A stretch of DNA of 13,373 nucleotides from Candidatus Poribacteria bacterium (GTDB lineage Bacteria > Poribacteria > WGA-4E > B28-G17): assembly GCA_003645735.1 (NCBI GenBank), contig QNBQ01000013.1, positions 1 through 13,373 of the forward strand, given 5' to 3'. Under the pieces are notes generated by a model, which saw nothing but the letters and a program-made list of their open reading frames with translations, was not told the origin of the DNA and did no database searches. Shown piece after piece: positions 5,367-12,248 of the stretch. The translations under genes were made by a program, and so were the position numbers. Numbering within the stretch: the first letter of the stretch is position 1; each line of letters starts with the position of its first letter.

Positions 5367-6512
5367 ATGCTCTATAAGGAGGATTGGGACGATGCGATGA
5401 GGAGATTCGAAGCTTGGTGGGAAGGGGAGGTTATCGACAGGGTTTTGATCCAGGTGACCGCCCCCAGGAAGAAGCCTGTGAGGGAGGTGAAACCCCTCCC
5501 AAGGCCGGAGGGGTTGAAAACGGAGGGCTTGGGATGGATACTGGCGGCCTGCGTCGATCTTTGGGGTCCTGATCCGGAGAGGATCGACCTGGAGTTCGTC
5601 CTGAACCGGTATGAGCTCTACTTCTCCAACACATATTTCGGCGGGGAGAGCTTCCCCCAGATCTGGCTTAACCTGGGCCCGGGCGTGTTGGCCACATATC
5701 TGACGGGATACTGGCTCTTCAGAACAGATACCGTCTGGTTCAGGGTTCCAAACCCGATGAGCTGGGAGGAAATAGAGGGACTAGATTACGACCCCGAAAA
5801 CCCATATCTCAAGGTCACCAAATGGATGGCCGAGGAGCTTTCAAAGGCTGGCGAGGGGAAGTTTTTGGTCGGCACGACCGATATCGGCGGGATATTGGAC
5901 GTCCTGGCATCGCTCCGCCACACCGAAAACCTCCTCATCGACCTGCGCGAAAGCCCAAACGAGGTGCTTAAGGCCTCCAATAAGATCGCCCGCATCTGGC
6001 ACAGGTGCTACGACGAGCTGCACGAGATCATCACCTCACACCAGCACGGCTCATGCGCCTGGATGGGGCTTTGGTCGCCGCTGAAATGGTATCCGATCCA
6101 GTGCGATTTCGCTTACATGATCTCCCCTCAGGACTTCAAAACGTTCGCCGTCCCGGGGCTCGGGTTCCACTGCCGGATGCTCGACCACCCGGTTTATCAC
6201 TGGGACGGGGTCGGCCAGATCCCCCATCTGGATCACCTCCTGGAGATACCGAACCTGAGGGGGATACAGTGGGTGCCGGGGGCGGGCAACCCCGGGGTTG
6301 ACGAGGAGGTCTGGTTCCCGCTTTACAAACGCATTCAGGCCGCCGGGAAAAACCTCGTCCTCAACGGCGTCCGGCCCGAGAGGATAGAAAAGCTGCTCTC
6401 GGAGCTGAAGCCGGAGGGCCTTTTGATCTCCACCTGGGCCAGATCCCAGGAGGAGGCCGAGGAGCTGCTCAAAAAGGCGGCGAAGTGGAGCTCCAGGAAA
6501 AATCGGTCTTGA
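5367..6512 (+). CDS. URO-D superfamily (corrinoid methyltransferase-like TIM barrel) protein
   Basis: This is a 381-residue protein of the uroporphyrinogen decarboxylase/MtaA-CmuA fold, in the branch often annotated as URO-D family or trimethylamine-corrinoid-protein-like. Recognised parts: the Trp-rich N-terminus (DDAMRRFEAWWEGEVIDRV), FLVGTTDIGGILDVLASLRH (166-185), the FHCRMLDHPVYHWDG segment (267-281, candidate metal or cofactor residues H268, C269, H278, D280), HLDHLLEIPNLRGIQWVPGAG (287-307) and a C-terminal LKPEGLLISTWARSQEEAEELL helix region. It is not haem-pathway HemE: the opening DRVP and substrate-binding motifs of HemE are not there. A methyl transfer reaction to or from a corrinoid or thiol is a family-level guess; no corrinoid protein lies in the window. 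GGGAGGTGAGGG runs up to the ATG. The ceramidase-like gene follows after 16 nt, so the two are probably co-transcribed. It belongs to a different branch from the shrunken protein at 53-370. Confidence 0.8.
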   Translation: MLYKEDWDDAMRRFEAWWEGEVIDRVLIQVTAPRKKPVREVKPLPRPEGLKTEGLGWILAACVDLWGPDPERIDLEFVLNRYELYFSNTYFGGESFPQIWLNLGPGVLATYLTGYWLFRTDTVWFRVPNPMSWEEIEGLDYDPENPYLKVTKWMAEELSKAGEGKFLVGTTDIGGILDVLASLRHTENLLIDLRESPNEVLKASNKIARIWHRCYDELHEIITSHQHGSCAWMGLWSPLKWYPIQCDFAYMISPQDFKTFAVPGLGFHCRMLDHPVYHWDGVGQIPHLDHLLEIPNLRGIQWVPGAGNPGVDEEVWFPLYKRIQAAGKNLVLNGVRPERIEKLLSELKPEGLLISTWARSQEEAEELLKKAAKWSSRKNRS

Positions 6513-6528
6513 GGAAGGAGGTTGAGCC

Positions 6529-7848
6529 ATGGCAAAGCTCAGGGCAGGCGTCTCATCGGTCAACATAACCCCTCCCATAGGCATAGATCTCACCGGGTTC
6601 GCGGGCCGGCCCTCCCCCGCCGTCGGGGTTCACGACGATCTGCACGCCAAATGTCTGGCGTTGGAGGCCGATGGGGTGAGGGTCGGGATCGTGACCGTCG
6701 ATCTCCTGGGGCTGGACCGGGATATAGTCGAGAGGGTCAGGGAGGGCGCTGAGAGGGAGGCGGGCGTCCCGAGGTCGAACCTGATGCTCAACGCCTCCCA
6801 CACCCACTCCGGCCCGGCGACCATCTCGCTCAAAGGGCTGGGGGAGAGGGATGAGCTTTACGTCGAGGAGCTGGTGAGGAAGCTGATCGGAGCCGTAAAG
6901 ATGGCCTTCGACCGGCTGAGGCCGGCCAGGATAGGCTTCGGGAGGGGTGAGGCGAGGATAGGGGTCAACCGGCGGCAGAGGCTGAGGGATAGGACGGTCA
7001 TAGGCAGGAACCCCGAAGGCCCCGTCGACACCACCATCTACCTCATCAGGGTCGACGACGATAAGGGGAAGCCCATGGCGATCCTGTTCTCCCACGCCGT
7101 CCACCCCGTCGTCCTGGGCGCCAAAAACCTGCTCTTCTCGGCGGACTACCCGGGATACGCCGTGAGGCTCGTGGAGTCGGTGGAGGGATGCGTCGCGATG
7201 TTCGCCCAGGGGTGTTGCGGCGATGTGAACCCCGAGGTGGTCGGGGGGACGTTCGAGGACGCCAGGAGGATCGGCACGATACTGGGGGCGCATGCGATCG
7301 GGGTAGCGGAGGCCGTCCGGACATCGGAGGAGGCCGAGCTGAGGTGTGAAAGGGAGGTGTTGAAGCTCCCGCTTCAGGATCCGCCCTCCCCGGAGGAGGC
7401 CGGGAGGCTCGTGGAGAGATACAAGAGGGAGCTTAGGGAGGCGATCGAGCGGGGCGAGAACAGGGGGCAGATAATGGTCAGGGAGGGGATGGTCAGGTGG
7501 GCCGAGGAGGTCAAGAGGCTGGCCGAGGAGGGTGTTAAGGGGCTGACGTGCGACTTCGAGATCCAGGCGATCCAGCTGAGCGAGGAGGCGGCCATCATCG
7601 GCATGGCGGGCGAGGTCTTCGTGGATTACCAGCTCCACATCCGAAGCCGTTCCCCCTACCCCTTCACGATGGTCCTGGGATACACGAACGGCTGTATCGG
7701 CTACGTCCCCACCGAAGGGGCCTATCCGGAGGGGGGGTACGAGGTGGAGGTCGCATACAAGTATTACGGAACCCTGATGTTGAGGCCCGAGTCCGATAGG
7801 ATCATAAGGGAGGGGGCGTTGAGCCTTTTGAGGGGGATGAGGGGTTAG
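6529..7848 (+). CDS. Neutral/alkaline non-lysosomal ceramidase-fold hydrolase (atypical)
   Basis: This is a 439-residue protein matching the N-terminal catalytic domain of neutral/alkaline ceramidase (PF04734 type). Seen in order: NITPPIGIDLTGF (12-24), zinc motif ASHTHSGPA (H91, H93), SHAVHPVVLG (H189, H192), FAQGCCGDVNPE (225-236), GMAGEVFVDYQLHIR (E362) and GYTNGCIGYVPTEGAYPEGGYE (Y392). These correspond to the zinc ligands His, His, Glu and Tyr of the Pseudomonas enzyme. The catalytic Ser of that enzyme (in GDVSPN) is replaced by N234 (codon AAC at 7228-7230). The C-terminal immunoglobulin-like domain of classic ceramidases is absent and no signal peptide is seen. A true ceramidase activity is therefore doubtful; a cytoplasmic amidase or esterase on another substrate is possible. 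AGGAAGGAGG lies 7 nt before ATG. It probably shares a transcript with the URO-D-like gene. Its stop is 1 nt before the rpsB promoter. Confidence 0.87.
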   Translation: MAKLRAGVSSVNITPPIGIDLTGFAGRPSPAVGVHDDLHAKCLALEADGVRVGIVTVDLLGLDRDIVERVREGAEREAGVPRSNLMLNASHTHSGPATISLKGLGERDELYVEELVRKLIGAVKMAFDRLRPARIGFGRGEARIGVNRRQRLRDRTVIGRNPEGPVDTTIYLIRVDDDKGKPMAILFSHAVHPVVLGAKNLLFSADYPGYAVRLVESVEGCVAMFAQGCCGDVNPEVVGGTFEDARRIGTILGAHAIGVAEAVRTSEEAELRCEREVLKLPLQDPPSPEEAGRLVERYKRELREAIERGENRGQIMVREGMVRWAEEVKRLAEEGVKGLTCDFEIQAIQLSEEAAIIGMAGEVFVDYQLHIRSRSPYPFTMVLGYTNGCIGYVPTEGAYPEGGYEVEVAYKYYGTLMLRPESDRIIREGALSLLRGMRG

Positions 7849-7849
7849 C

Positions 7850-7878
7850 TTGCCAATTCGCCCCAAATTTGTTATATT
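7850..7878 (+). promoter_or_regulatory. Sigma70-type promoter of the rpsB operon
   Basis: -35 TTGCCA at 7850-7855 (one mismatch to TTGACA), 17-nt spacer, -10 TATATT at 7873-7878 (one mismatch). The start of transcription would be near 7885, giving a leader of about 100 nt before rpsB. It begins just after the ceramidase-like stop codon. No terminator separates the two, so some read-through is possible. Confidence 0.75.
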
Positions 7879-7895
7879 TTCTTAGCCCATCCCAC

Positions 7896-7959
7896 AGGGG
7901 AAGTTTTGCCCCTCGACCCGCCTTCCGGGATTGAGGGGATTTCGTGTTGAGATCGACAC
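7896..7959 (+). promoter_or_regulatory. Structured rpsB leader with three consecutive hairpins (possible r-protein autoregulatory leader)
   Basis: Three stem-loops can be drawn in the predicted 5' leader. The first is AGGGG (7896-7900) with CCCCT (7909-7913) and an 8-nt loop. The second is CCCG (7917-7920) with CGGG (7926-7929) and a 5-nt loop. The third is GTGTTG (7944-7949) with CGACAC (7954-7959), loop AGAT, one G-U pair. None is followed by a T-run, so they are not terminators. Feedback of S2 on its own leader is known in E. coli; a similar role here is inference. The stems are short and GC-rich sequence folds easily. Confidence 0.4.
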
Positions 7960-7983
7960 CAATGTGAGAAGGAGGTTGGGAAA

Positions 7984-8835
7984 TTGTTCAACGTCACGAT
8001 GAAGCAGCTCCTCGAGGCGGGGATGCATTTCGGCCATCAGACGAGGCGGTGGAACCCGAAGATGGCCCGTTATATCTTCACCGAGCGGAACGGCATTTAT
8101 ATCATCGACCTTCAGAAGACCATCGCCATGATGAAGGTCGCCTATGACTTCCTGAGGGATCTGGCCGCTCAGGGAGGGATCGTGCTCTTCGTCGGCACCA
8201 AGAAACAGGCCCAGGACACGGTCAAAGAGCAGGCCGAGCGGTGCGGGATGTTCTACGTCAACCACAGGTGGTTGGGCGGGACGCTGACGAACTTCCAGAC
8301 GATAAGGAAGAGCATCGAGAAGCTCAAGAGGCTGGAGAGAATGGCGGAGGAGGGGATCTTCGACAAGCTGCCCAAGAAGGAGGTGGCCAGGCTCAGGAGG
8401 GAGAAGGAGAAGCTCGAAAGGAACCTGGGCGGCATCAAGGACATGGAGAGGCTGCCCGATGCGCTCGTGGTAGTTGACACCCGCAACGAGCACATCGCCG
8501 TGGCCGAGGCGAACAAGCTGAACATCCCCATAGTTGCGGTGGTCGACACCAACTGCGACCCCGACCTCATCGACTATCCCATCCCGGGCAACGACGACGC
8601 GATAAGGTCGATCAAGCTGTTCTGCACGCTGATGGCCGATGCGATCCTCGAGGGCAAGGGCCTGCTGACGGAGGGCGAGCTGACGGAGGAGGGCAAGGCC
8701 GAGGAGGCCAAGCCTGAGGAGGCCGAAGGCGAAAAGGCCGAAGAGGCTTCCGAATCAACAGAGGGAGAGACGGCCCCTCAAACCGAGGAGACCGTTGAGG
8801 AGACGGAGGGAGGAGATGGGGAAGATAACGATTGA
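7984..8835 (+). CDS. rpsB: 30S ribosomal protein S2
   Basis: This is a 283-residue S2. The N-terminus [27 protein letters not shown] aligns with the family start [25 protein letters not shown]. This supports the TTG start at 7984, which has AAGGAGG at 7969-7975, 8 nt upstream; the internal ATG at 7999 would be too far away and would cut conserved residues. Other hallmarks are [59 protein letters not shown] and [15 protein letters not shown]. After the core ends near residue 226 there is an acidic low-complexity tail of about 57 residues rich in Glu, Ala, Gly and Thr, ending [10 protein letters not shown]2 binds the small subunit together with S1-type proteins. It is the first gene of the core cluster, and its last 20 nt overlap tsf. 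Confidence 0.98.
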   Translation: MFNVTMKQLLEAGMHFGHQTRRWNPKMARYIFTERNGIYIIDLQKTIAMMKVAYDFLRDLAAQGGIVLFVGTKKQAQDTVKEQAERCGMFYVNHRWLGGTLTNFQTIRKSIEKLKRLERMAEEGIFDKLPKKEVARLRREKEKLERNLGGIKDMERLPDALVVVDTRNEHIAVAEANKLNIPIVAVVDTNCDPDLIDYPIPGNDDAIRSIKLFCTLMADAILEGKGLLTEGELTEEGKAEEAKPEEAEGEKAEEASESTEGETAPQTEETVEETEGGDGEDND

Positions 8836-9421
8836 GATGATCAAGGAGCTGAGGCAGAGGACGGGCGCGGGGGTTTTGGACTGCAAAAAGGCGCTTCAGG
8901 AGACGGGCGGCGACATGGAGGCCGCCGTCGAGTGGCTGAGGAAAAAGGGGATAAGCTCGTATGAGAAGAGGAAACACAGGACGGCCAAGGAGGGGGTCAT
9001 CGCCTCCTACATACACGCCGGCAACAGGATAGGGGTGCTTCTGGAGCTGAACTGCGAGACCGATTTCGTCGCCAGGACGGAGATCTTCCAGCAGCTCGCC
9101 AAAGATCTGGCCATGCAGATCGCCGCGACCGATCCCAAATACATCTCCAGGGAGGACGTGCCCCCGGAGGTGATCGAGAAGGAGAAGGAGATATTGAGGG
9201 AGCAGGCCAGGAACGAGGGCAGGCCCGAAAGCGCGATAGAGAAGATCGTCGAGGGGAGGCTTGAGAAGTTCTTCGCCGAGTTCTGCCTGCTCGATCAGCC
9301 GTTCATCAAGGACGACTCCAAGACGGTGGGCGATCTGATAAAAGAGGTGTCGGCGAAGGTGGGCGAGAACATAGTGTTGAGAAGGTTCACCAGATATGTG
9401 CTCGGGGAGACCGAGGAGTGA
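8816..9421 (+). CDS. tsf: Elongation factor Ts (short type)
   Basis: This is a 201-residue EF-Ts, the nucleotide exchange factor of EF-Tu. The start ATG 8816 lies inside rpsB, 20 nt before its stop end, and is preceded by GGAGG with 6-nt spacing. It gives [27 protein letters not shown], the standard N-terminal UBA-like domain (about 1-50). TDFVA at 82-86, with the [10 protein letters not shown] context, is the EF-Tu-contacting motif. The C-terminal part includes [18 protein letters not shown], typical for the family. At about 200 residues it is like the short EF-Ts of Thermus-type bacteria rather than the roughly 280-residue E. coli form. The final 26 nt overlap pyrH. Confidence 0.97.
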   Translation: MGKITIEMIKELRQRTGAGVLDCKKALQETGGDMEAAVEWLRKKGISSYEKRKHRTAKEGVIASYIHAGNRIGVLLELNCETDFVARTEIFQQLAKDLAMQIAATDPKYISREDVPPEVIEKEKEILREQARNEGRPESAIEKIVEGRLEKFFAEFCLLDQPFIKDDSKTVGDLIKEVSAKVGENIVLRRFTRYVLGETEE

Positions 9422-10124
9422 GCCCCTCTACAGGAGGGTCATAATCGAGCTGAGCGGCGAGATGTTCAAGGGGGAGGAGCCGCCTATAGACCTGGGCTTC
9501 CTGGAGCGGGTGGCCGATGTGCTGATAGAGATCCGGCAAATGGGCGTTCAGCTGGGGGTGGTGGTAGGGGGAGGCAACATCTGGCGCGGCTCCCAGCGCG
9601 TCGAGATCGATAGGGCCGTCTCCGATCAGATAGGGATGCTGGCCACCCTGGTCAACGGGGCCGCTCTGGCCCAGCTGTTGAGGCAAAAAGGGGTCGAGGT
9701 CACGCTCTACAACCCGATCGAGATCCCCCGCATAGCCGTCAATCTCCCCCCTTCGGAGCTGCGGGGGAGGATGGAGCGGGGCGAGATAATCGTCTTTTCG
9801 GGCGGGACGGGCAACCCGTTCTTCACGACCGACACGGGCGCGGTGCTGAGGGCGTTGGAGGTGGGCGCCGAAGCCGTCCTGAAGGGGACGAAGGTAGACG
9901 GCCTCTACTCGGACGACCCCTTCTCCAACCCGCATGCCGAGAAGATCGACGAGCTCAGCTGCTATGAGGCGTTGAAGCTGAGGCCGGGGGTTATGGATCT
10001 GACCGCCTTCGCCCTGGCCGCAGGAAGCTGGCTTGATATCATCATCTTCAGGCTTCTTCCCCTGGAGAACATGATCAAGGCCGTAACGGGCGAACCGATA
10101 GGAACAAAGGTAAGGGGGAGATGA
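9396..10124 (+). CDS. pyrH: UMP kinase (uridylate kinase), with Glu at the usual active-site Lys
   Basis: This is a 242-residue amino-acid-kinase-fold protein that phosphorylates UMP to UDP. ATG 9396 is the only in-frame start after the stop at 9378-9380, so the gene must begin 26 nt inside tsf; GAGAAGG lies about 9 nt upstream. Motifs: LSGEMF (19-24), GGGNIWRG (58-65), [12 protein letters not shown] (78-89), [20 protein letters not shown] (136-155), [13 protein letters not shown] (163-175), [10 protein letters not shown] (199-208) and a GEPIGTKV end. The family motif is K-L-S-G-E; here codon 9447-9449 is GAG, giving E18-L-S-G-E. The segment from about 105 to 125 ([16 protein letters not shown]) is also divergent from common bacterial enzymes. 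It sits in its normal place between tsf and frr, so it is most likely the organism's working UMP kinase. Confidence 0.95.
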   Translation: MCSGRPRSEPLYRRVIIELSGEMFKGEEPPIDLGFLERVADVLIEIRQMGVQLGVVVGGGNIWRGSQRVEIDRAVSDQIGMLATLVNGAALAQLLRQKGVEVTLYNPIEIPRIAVNLPPSELRGRMERGEIIVFSGGTGNPFFTTDTGAVLRALEVGAEAVLKGTKVDGLYSDDPFSNPHAEKIDELSCYEALKLRPGVMDLTAFALAAGSWLDIIIFRLLPLENMIKAVTGEPIGTKVRGR

Positions 10125-10128
10125 GATT

Positions 10129-10701
10129 ATGGTCGATGAAAGGCAGCTCAAAAGCTTGCTGAAGGAGACCGAGGAGAGGATGAAAAAGGCGGTGGCGGCT
10201 ACCTCTAAAGAGTTCGCCGCCGTCAGGGCCGGGAGGGCCTCGGCGGCCATGCTTGAGGGCATAACGGTCGATTACTACGGAAGCAGGCTCCCCATAAACC
10301 AGCTCGCCACCATCTCCATCCCCGAGCCGCGCATGATCCTCATCCAGCCGTGGGACAAAAACGTCCTCAAGGACATCGAAAAGGCCATCGCACAGGCCGA
10401 TCTGGGGTTCAACATCATATCGGACAAAAACTCCATAAGGCTGATAGTGCCGGAGCTGACCGAGGAGAGGAGGAAGGAGCTTGTAAAGGTCGTCAGGAGG
10501 ATGGCCGAGGAGGGGAGGGTCGCCATCAGGAACATCAGGCGCGAGGCCATAGAGACGATCAGGAAGATGGAGAGGGAGAAGCAGATATCCGAGGACGACA
10601 AATACAGGTATCAGGACGAGATCCAGAAGCTGACCGATAAATACATCGAGCAGATCGACGAGCTTTTGAAGGCGAAGGAGAAGGAGCTTCTTGAGGTTTA
10701 A
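10129..10701 (+). CDS. frr: Ribosome recycling factor
   Basis: This is a 190-residue RRF, which with EF-G splits post-termination ribosomes. Family hallmarks: FAAVRAGRASAAMLEGITVDYYG (29-51), PINQLATISIPEPRMILIQPWDK (55-77), IEKAIAQADLGFNI (83-96), LIVPELTEERRKELVK (105-120) and RNIRREA (134-140, with the conserved arginine at 134). Domain II lies at about 31-105, and the rest forms the long three-helix bundle. Length is close to the usual 185. The start ATG 10129 is 4 nt after the pyrH stop, with AGGGGGAG about 8 nt upstream. Confidence 0.98.
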   Translation: MVDERQLKSLLKETEERMKKAVAATSKEFAAVRAGRASAAMLEGITVDYYGSRLPINQLATISIPEPRMILIQPWDKNVLKDIEKAIAQADLGFNIISDKNSIRLIVPELTEERRKELVKVVRRMAEEGRVAIRNIRREAIETIRKMEREKQISEDDKYRYQDEIQKLTDKYIEQIDELLKAKEKELLEV

Positions 10702-10717
10702 GAAGGGCGGGGATAGG

Positions 10718-11452
10718 ATGAAGGTCGAGGAGATGGAGAAACTCCTCGACCCCCAGCGCCTCCCCAGGCACATCGCCATAATCATGGACGGCAACGGCAG
10801 GTGGGCTCGGAAACGCCACCTGCCGCGCGTCGAAGGTCACAAGGCCGCCGTCAGGGCCGTGAGGGAAGTGGTGGAGACCTGCGGCAAGCTCGGGGTGGAG
10901 GTCCTGACCCTATACACCTTCTCCACGGAGAACTGGAAGAGGCCCAAATCGGAGGTCGGAACCCTGATGGCCCTCCTCAAGGAGCAGCTGAGAAGGGAGG
11001 CCCAGGAGCTGAACAAAAACAACGTCCAGCTCAGGGCGATAGGCGAGATAGATGAGCTTCCCCCCGACGTGGCCGAGGAGCTGAGGAGGGCGATCGAGCT
11101 GACGAAGGACAACACCGGCCTGAAGCTCGTGTTGGCCGTCAACTACGGCGGCAGGAGGGAGATAGCCAGGGCGGCCAGAAGGCTGGCCGAGGCGGCTCTC
11201 AAAGGGCAGATCGACCCCTCACGGATCGATGAGGACCTTTTCTCCAAGTATCTCTACGACCCCGACCTGCCCGACCCCGACCTGCTGATAAGGACGAGCG
11301 GGGAGATGAGGGTGAGCAACTTCCTGCTGTGGCAGATCGCCTACACCGAGCTTTACATAACCCCCGTGCTGTGGCCCGATTTCCGAAAGGAGCATCTGCT
11401 GGAGGCGATACTGGAATATCAAAGGCGTGAGAGGAGGTTCGGCGGGATCTGA
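10718..11452 (+). CDS. uppS: Isoprenyl (undecaprenyl) diphosphate synthase, cis-type
   Basis: This is a 244-residue cis-prenyltransferase that extends farnesyl diphosphate with isopentenyl diphosphate units to make the lipid carrier for cell wall and glycan export. Seen: HIAIIMDGNGRWA (18-30) with catalytic D24, EGHKAA (H41), LYTFSTENWKRP (65-76) and LLIRTSGEMRVSNFLLWQIAYTELY (189-213) with the C-terminal substrate-binding Arg and Glu residues. One residue differs from the usual RTGGE (Ser195 for the first Gly). ATG 10718 is chosen, with GGCGGGG 5 nt upstream and a natural N-terminus; an upstream in-frame TTG at 10691 would overlap frr by 11 nt and is less likely. It is 16 nt after frr and 1 nt before cdsA. 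Confidence 0.96.
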   Translation: MKVEEMEKLLDPQRLPRHIAIIMDGNGRWARKRHLPRVEGHKAAVRAVREVVETCGKLGVEVLTLYTFSTENWKRPKSEVGTLMALLKEQLRREAQELNKNNVQLRAIGEIDELPPDVAEELRRAIELTKDNTGLKLVLAVNYGGRREIARAARRLAEAALKGQIDPSRIDEDLFSKYLYDPDLPDPDLLIRTSGEMRVSNFLLWQIAYTELYITPVLWPDFRKEHLLEAILEYQRRERRFGGI

Positions 11453-11453
11453 G

Positions 11454-12248
11454 ATGCTGTGGAAGAGGGTTTTGAGCGCCTTTCTCCTCGTCCCGTTGAT
11501 CGCCCTCCTGGCGATCCACCCGATATCGTTCCTGATCCTCACCTGCCTGATCGTCGCCCTCATCTACCTCGAATACGCCAGGCTGACGAGGTCGCTCGGA
11601 GCCGACCCGGTCGAGCCGCTCGGCCTGATAAGCGTCCTGTCGCTGCCCCTCCTCTCCTTCCTCGACGTGGATCCCCTGCCGGCCATCGTCATATGGACGG
11701 TTTTGATCTCGCTGGCCGTCGTGCTCCGGGGCAGGGCGGAGGGGGGGTTCATCTCGCTATCCTCGACCCTCTTCGCGCTGCTTTACCTGGGATGGCTTTA
11801 CGGCTACCAGCTGGTCCAGCTGAGGGGGATGAGGGAGGGGCTTGAGCTCATCTTTTTGCTTTTGGGCATCGTCTGGATGGGGGACACCGGCGCCTACTTC
11901 ACCGGCAAGCTTTTGGGCAGACATAAGCTGATCCCCTCCATCAGCCCCGGAAAGACGATCGAGGGATCGATAGGGGGGCTCGTATGGGGGATCGGCGGCG
12001 GGGTCGCCGTCAAATACATCTTCGGAATCGAAACCGTCCCGCTCGGCCATCTGATCGCCATGGCGCTCATCCTGGGGGTTGTGGGACAGATAGGCGATCT
12101 GGTCGAGTCGATCCTCAAGAGGAACGCCGGGGTCAAGGATTCGGGAGGGCTGATCCCGGGGCACGGGGGGATGTTCGACCGGTGTGACAGCATGATACCG
12201 GTCGTGCCGGTCATGCTCCTCTACCTCAGATACGTTTTGAAGCTATGA
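11454..12248 (+). CDS. cdsA: Phosphatidate cytidylyltransferase (CDP-diacylglycerol synthase)
   Basis: This is a 264-residue polytopic membrane enzyme making CDP-diacylglycerol from CTP and phosphatidate. It has about seven or eight hydrophobic segments, including residues about 8-40, 57-70, 76-91, 104-122, 132-143, 172-190 and 198-215. The family signature is clear: SILKRNAGVKDSGGLIPGHG begins at S219, with K228, D229, P235, G236, H237 and D242-R-C-D245. Earlier, WMGDTGAYFTGKLLGR (141-156) and SPGKTIEGSIGG (164-175) are also conserved. The start ATG 11454 gives MLWKRVLSAFLLVPL, a common CdsA opening; a GTG at 11427 would extend it into uppS with poor similarity. No strong ribosome site sits just before it, so translation may be coupled to uppS. 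The stop overlaps the dxr start (ATGA). Confidence 0.97.
   Translation: MLWKRVLSAFLLVPLIALLAIHPISFLILTCLIVALIYLEYARLTRSLGADPVEPLGLISVLSLPLLSFLDVDPLPAIVIWTVLISLAVVLRGRAEGGFISLSSTLFALLYLGWLYGYQLVQLRGMREGLELIFLLLGIVWMGDTGAYFTGKLLGRHKLIPSISPGKTIEGSIGGLVWGIGGGVAVKYIFGIETVPLGHLIAMALILGVVGQIGDLVESILKRNAGVKDSGGLIPGHGGMFDRCDSMIPVVPVMLLYLRYVLKL

Noticed and set aside
5367..6512. Calling this gene hemE (uroporphyrinogen decarboxylase)
   Set aside because: HemE-specific motifs are absent and no other haem genes are nearby; it fits the broader methyltransferase-like branch.
6553..7866. 437-residue minus-strand open frame
   Set aside because: It is the exact antisense of the ceramidase-fold gene, Pro/Leu/Arg-rich and without motifs.
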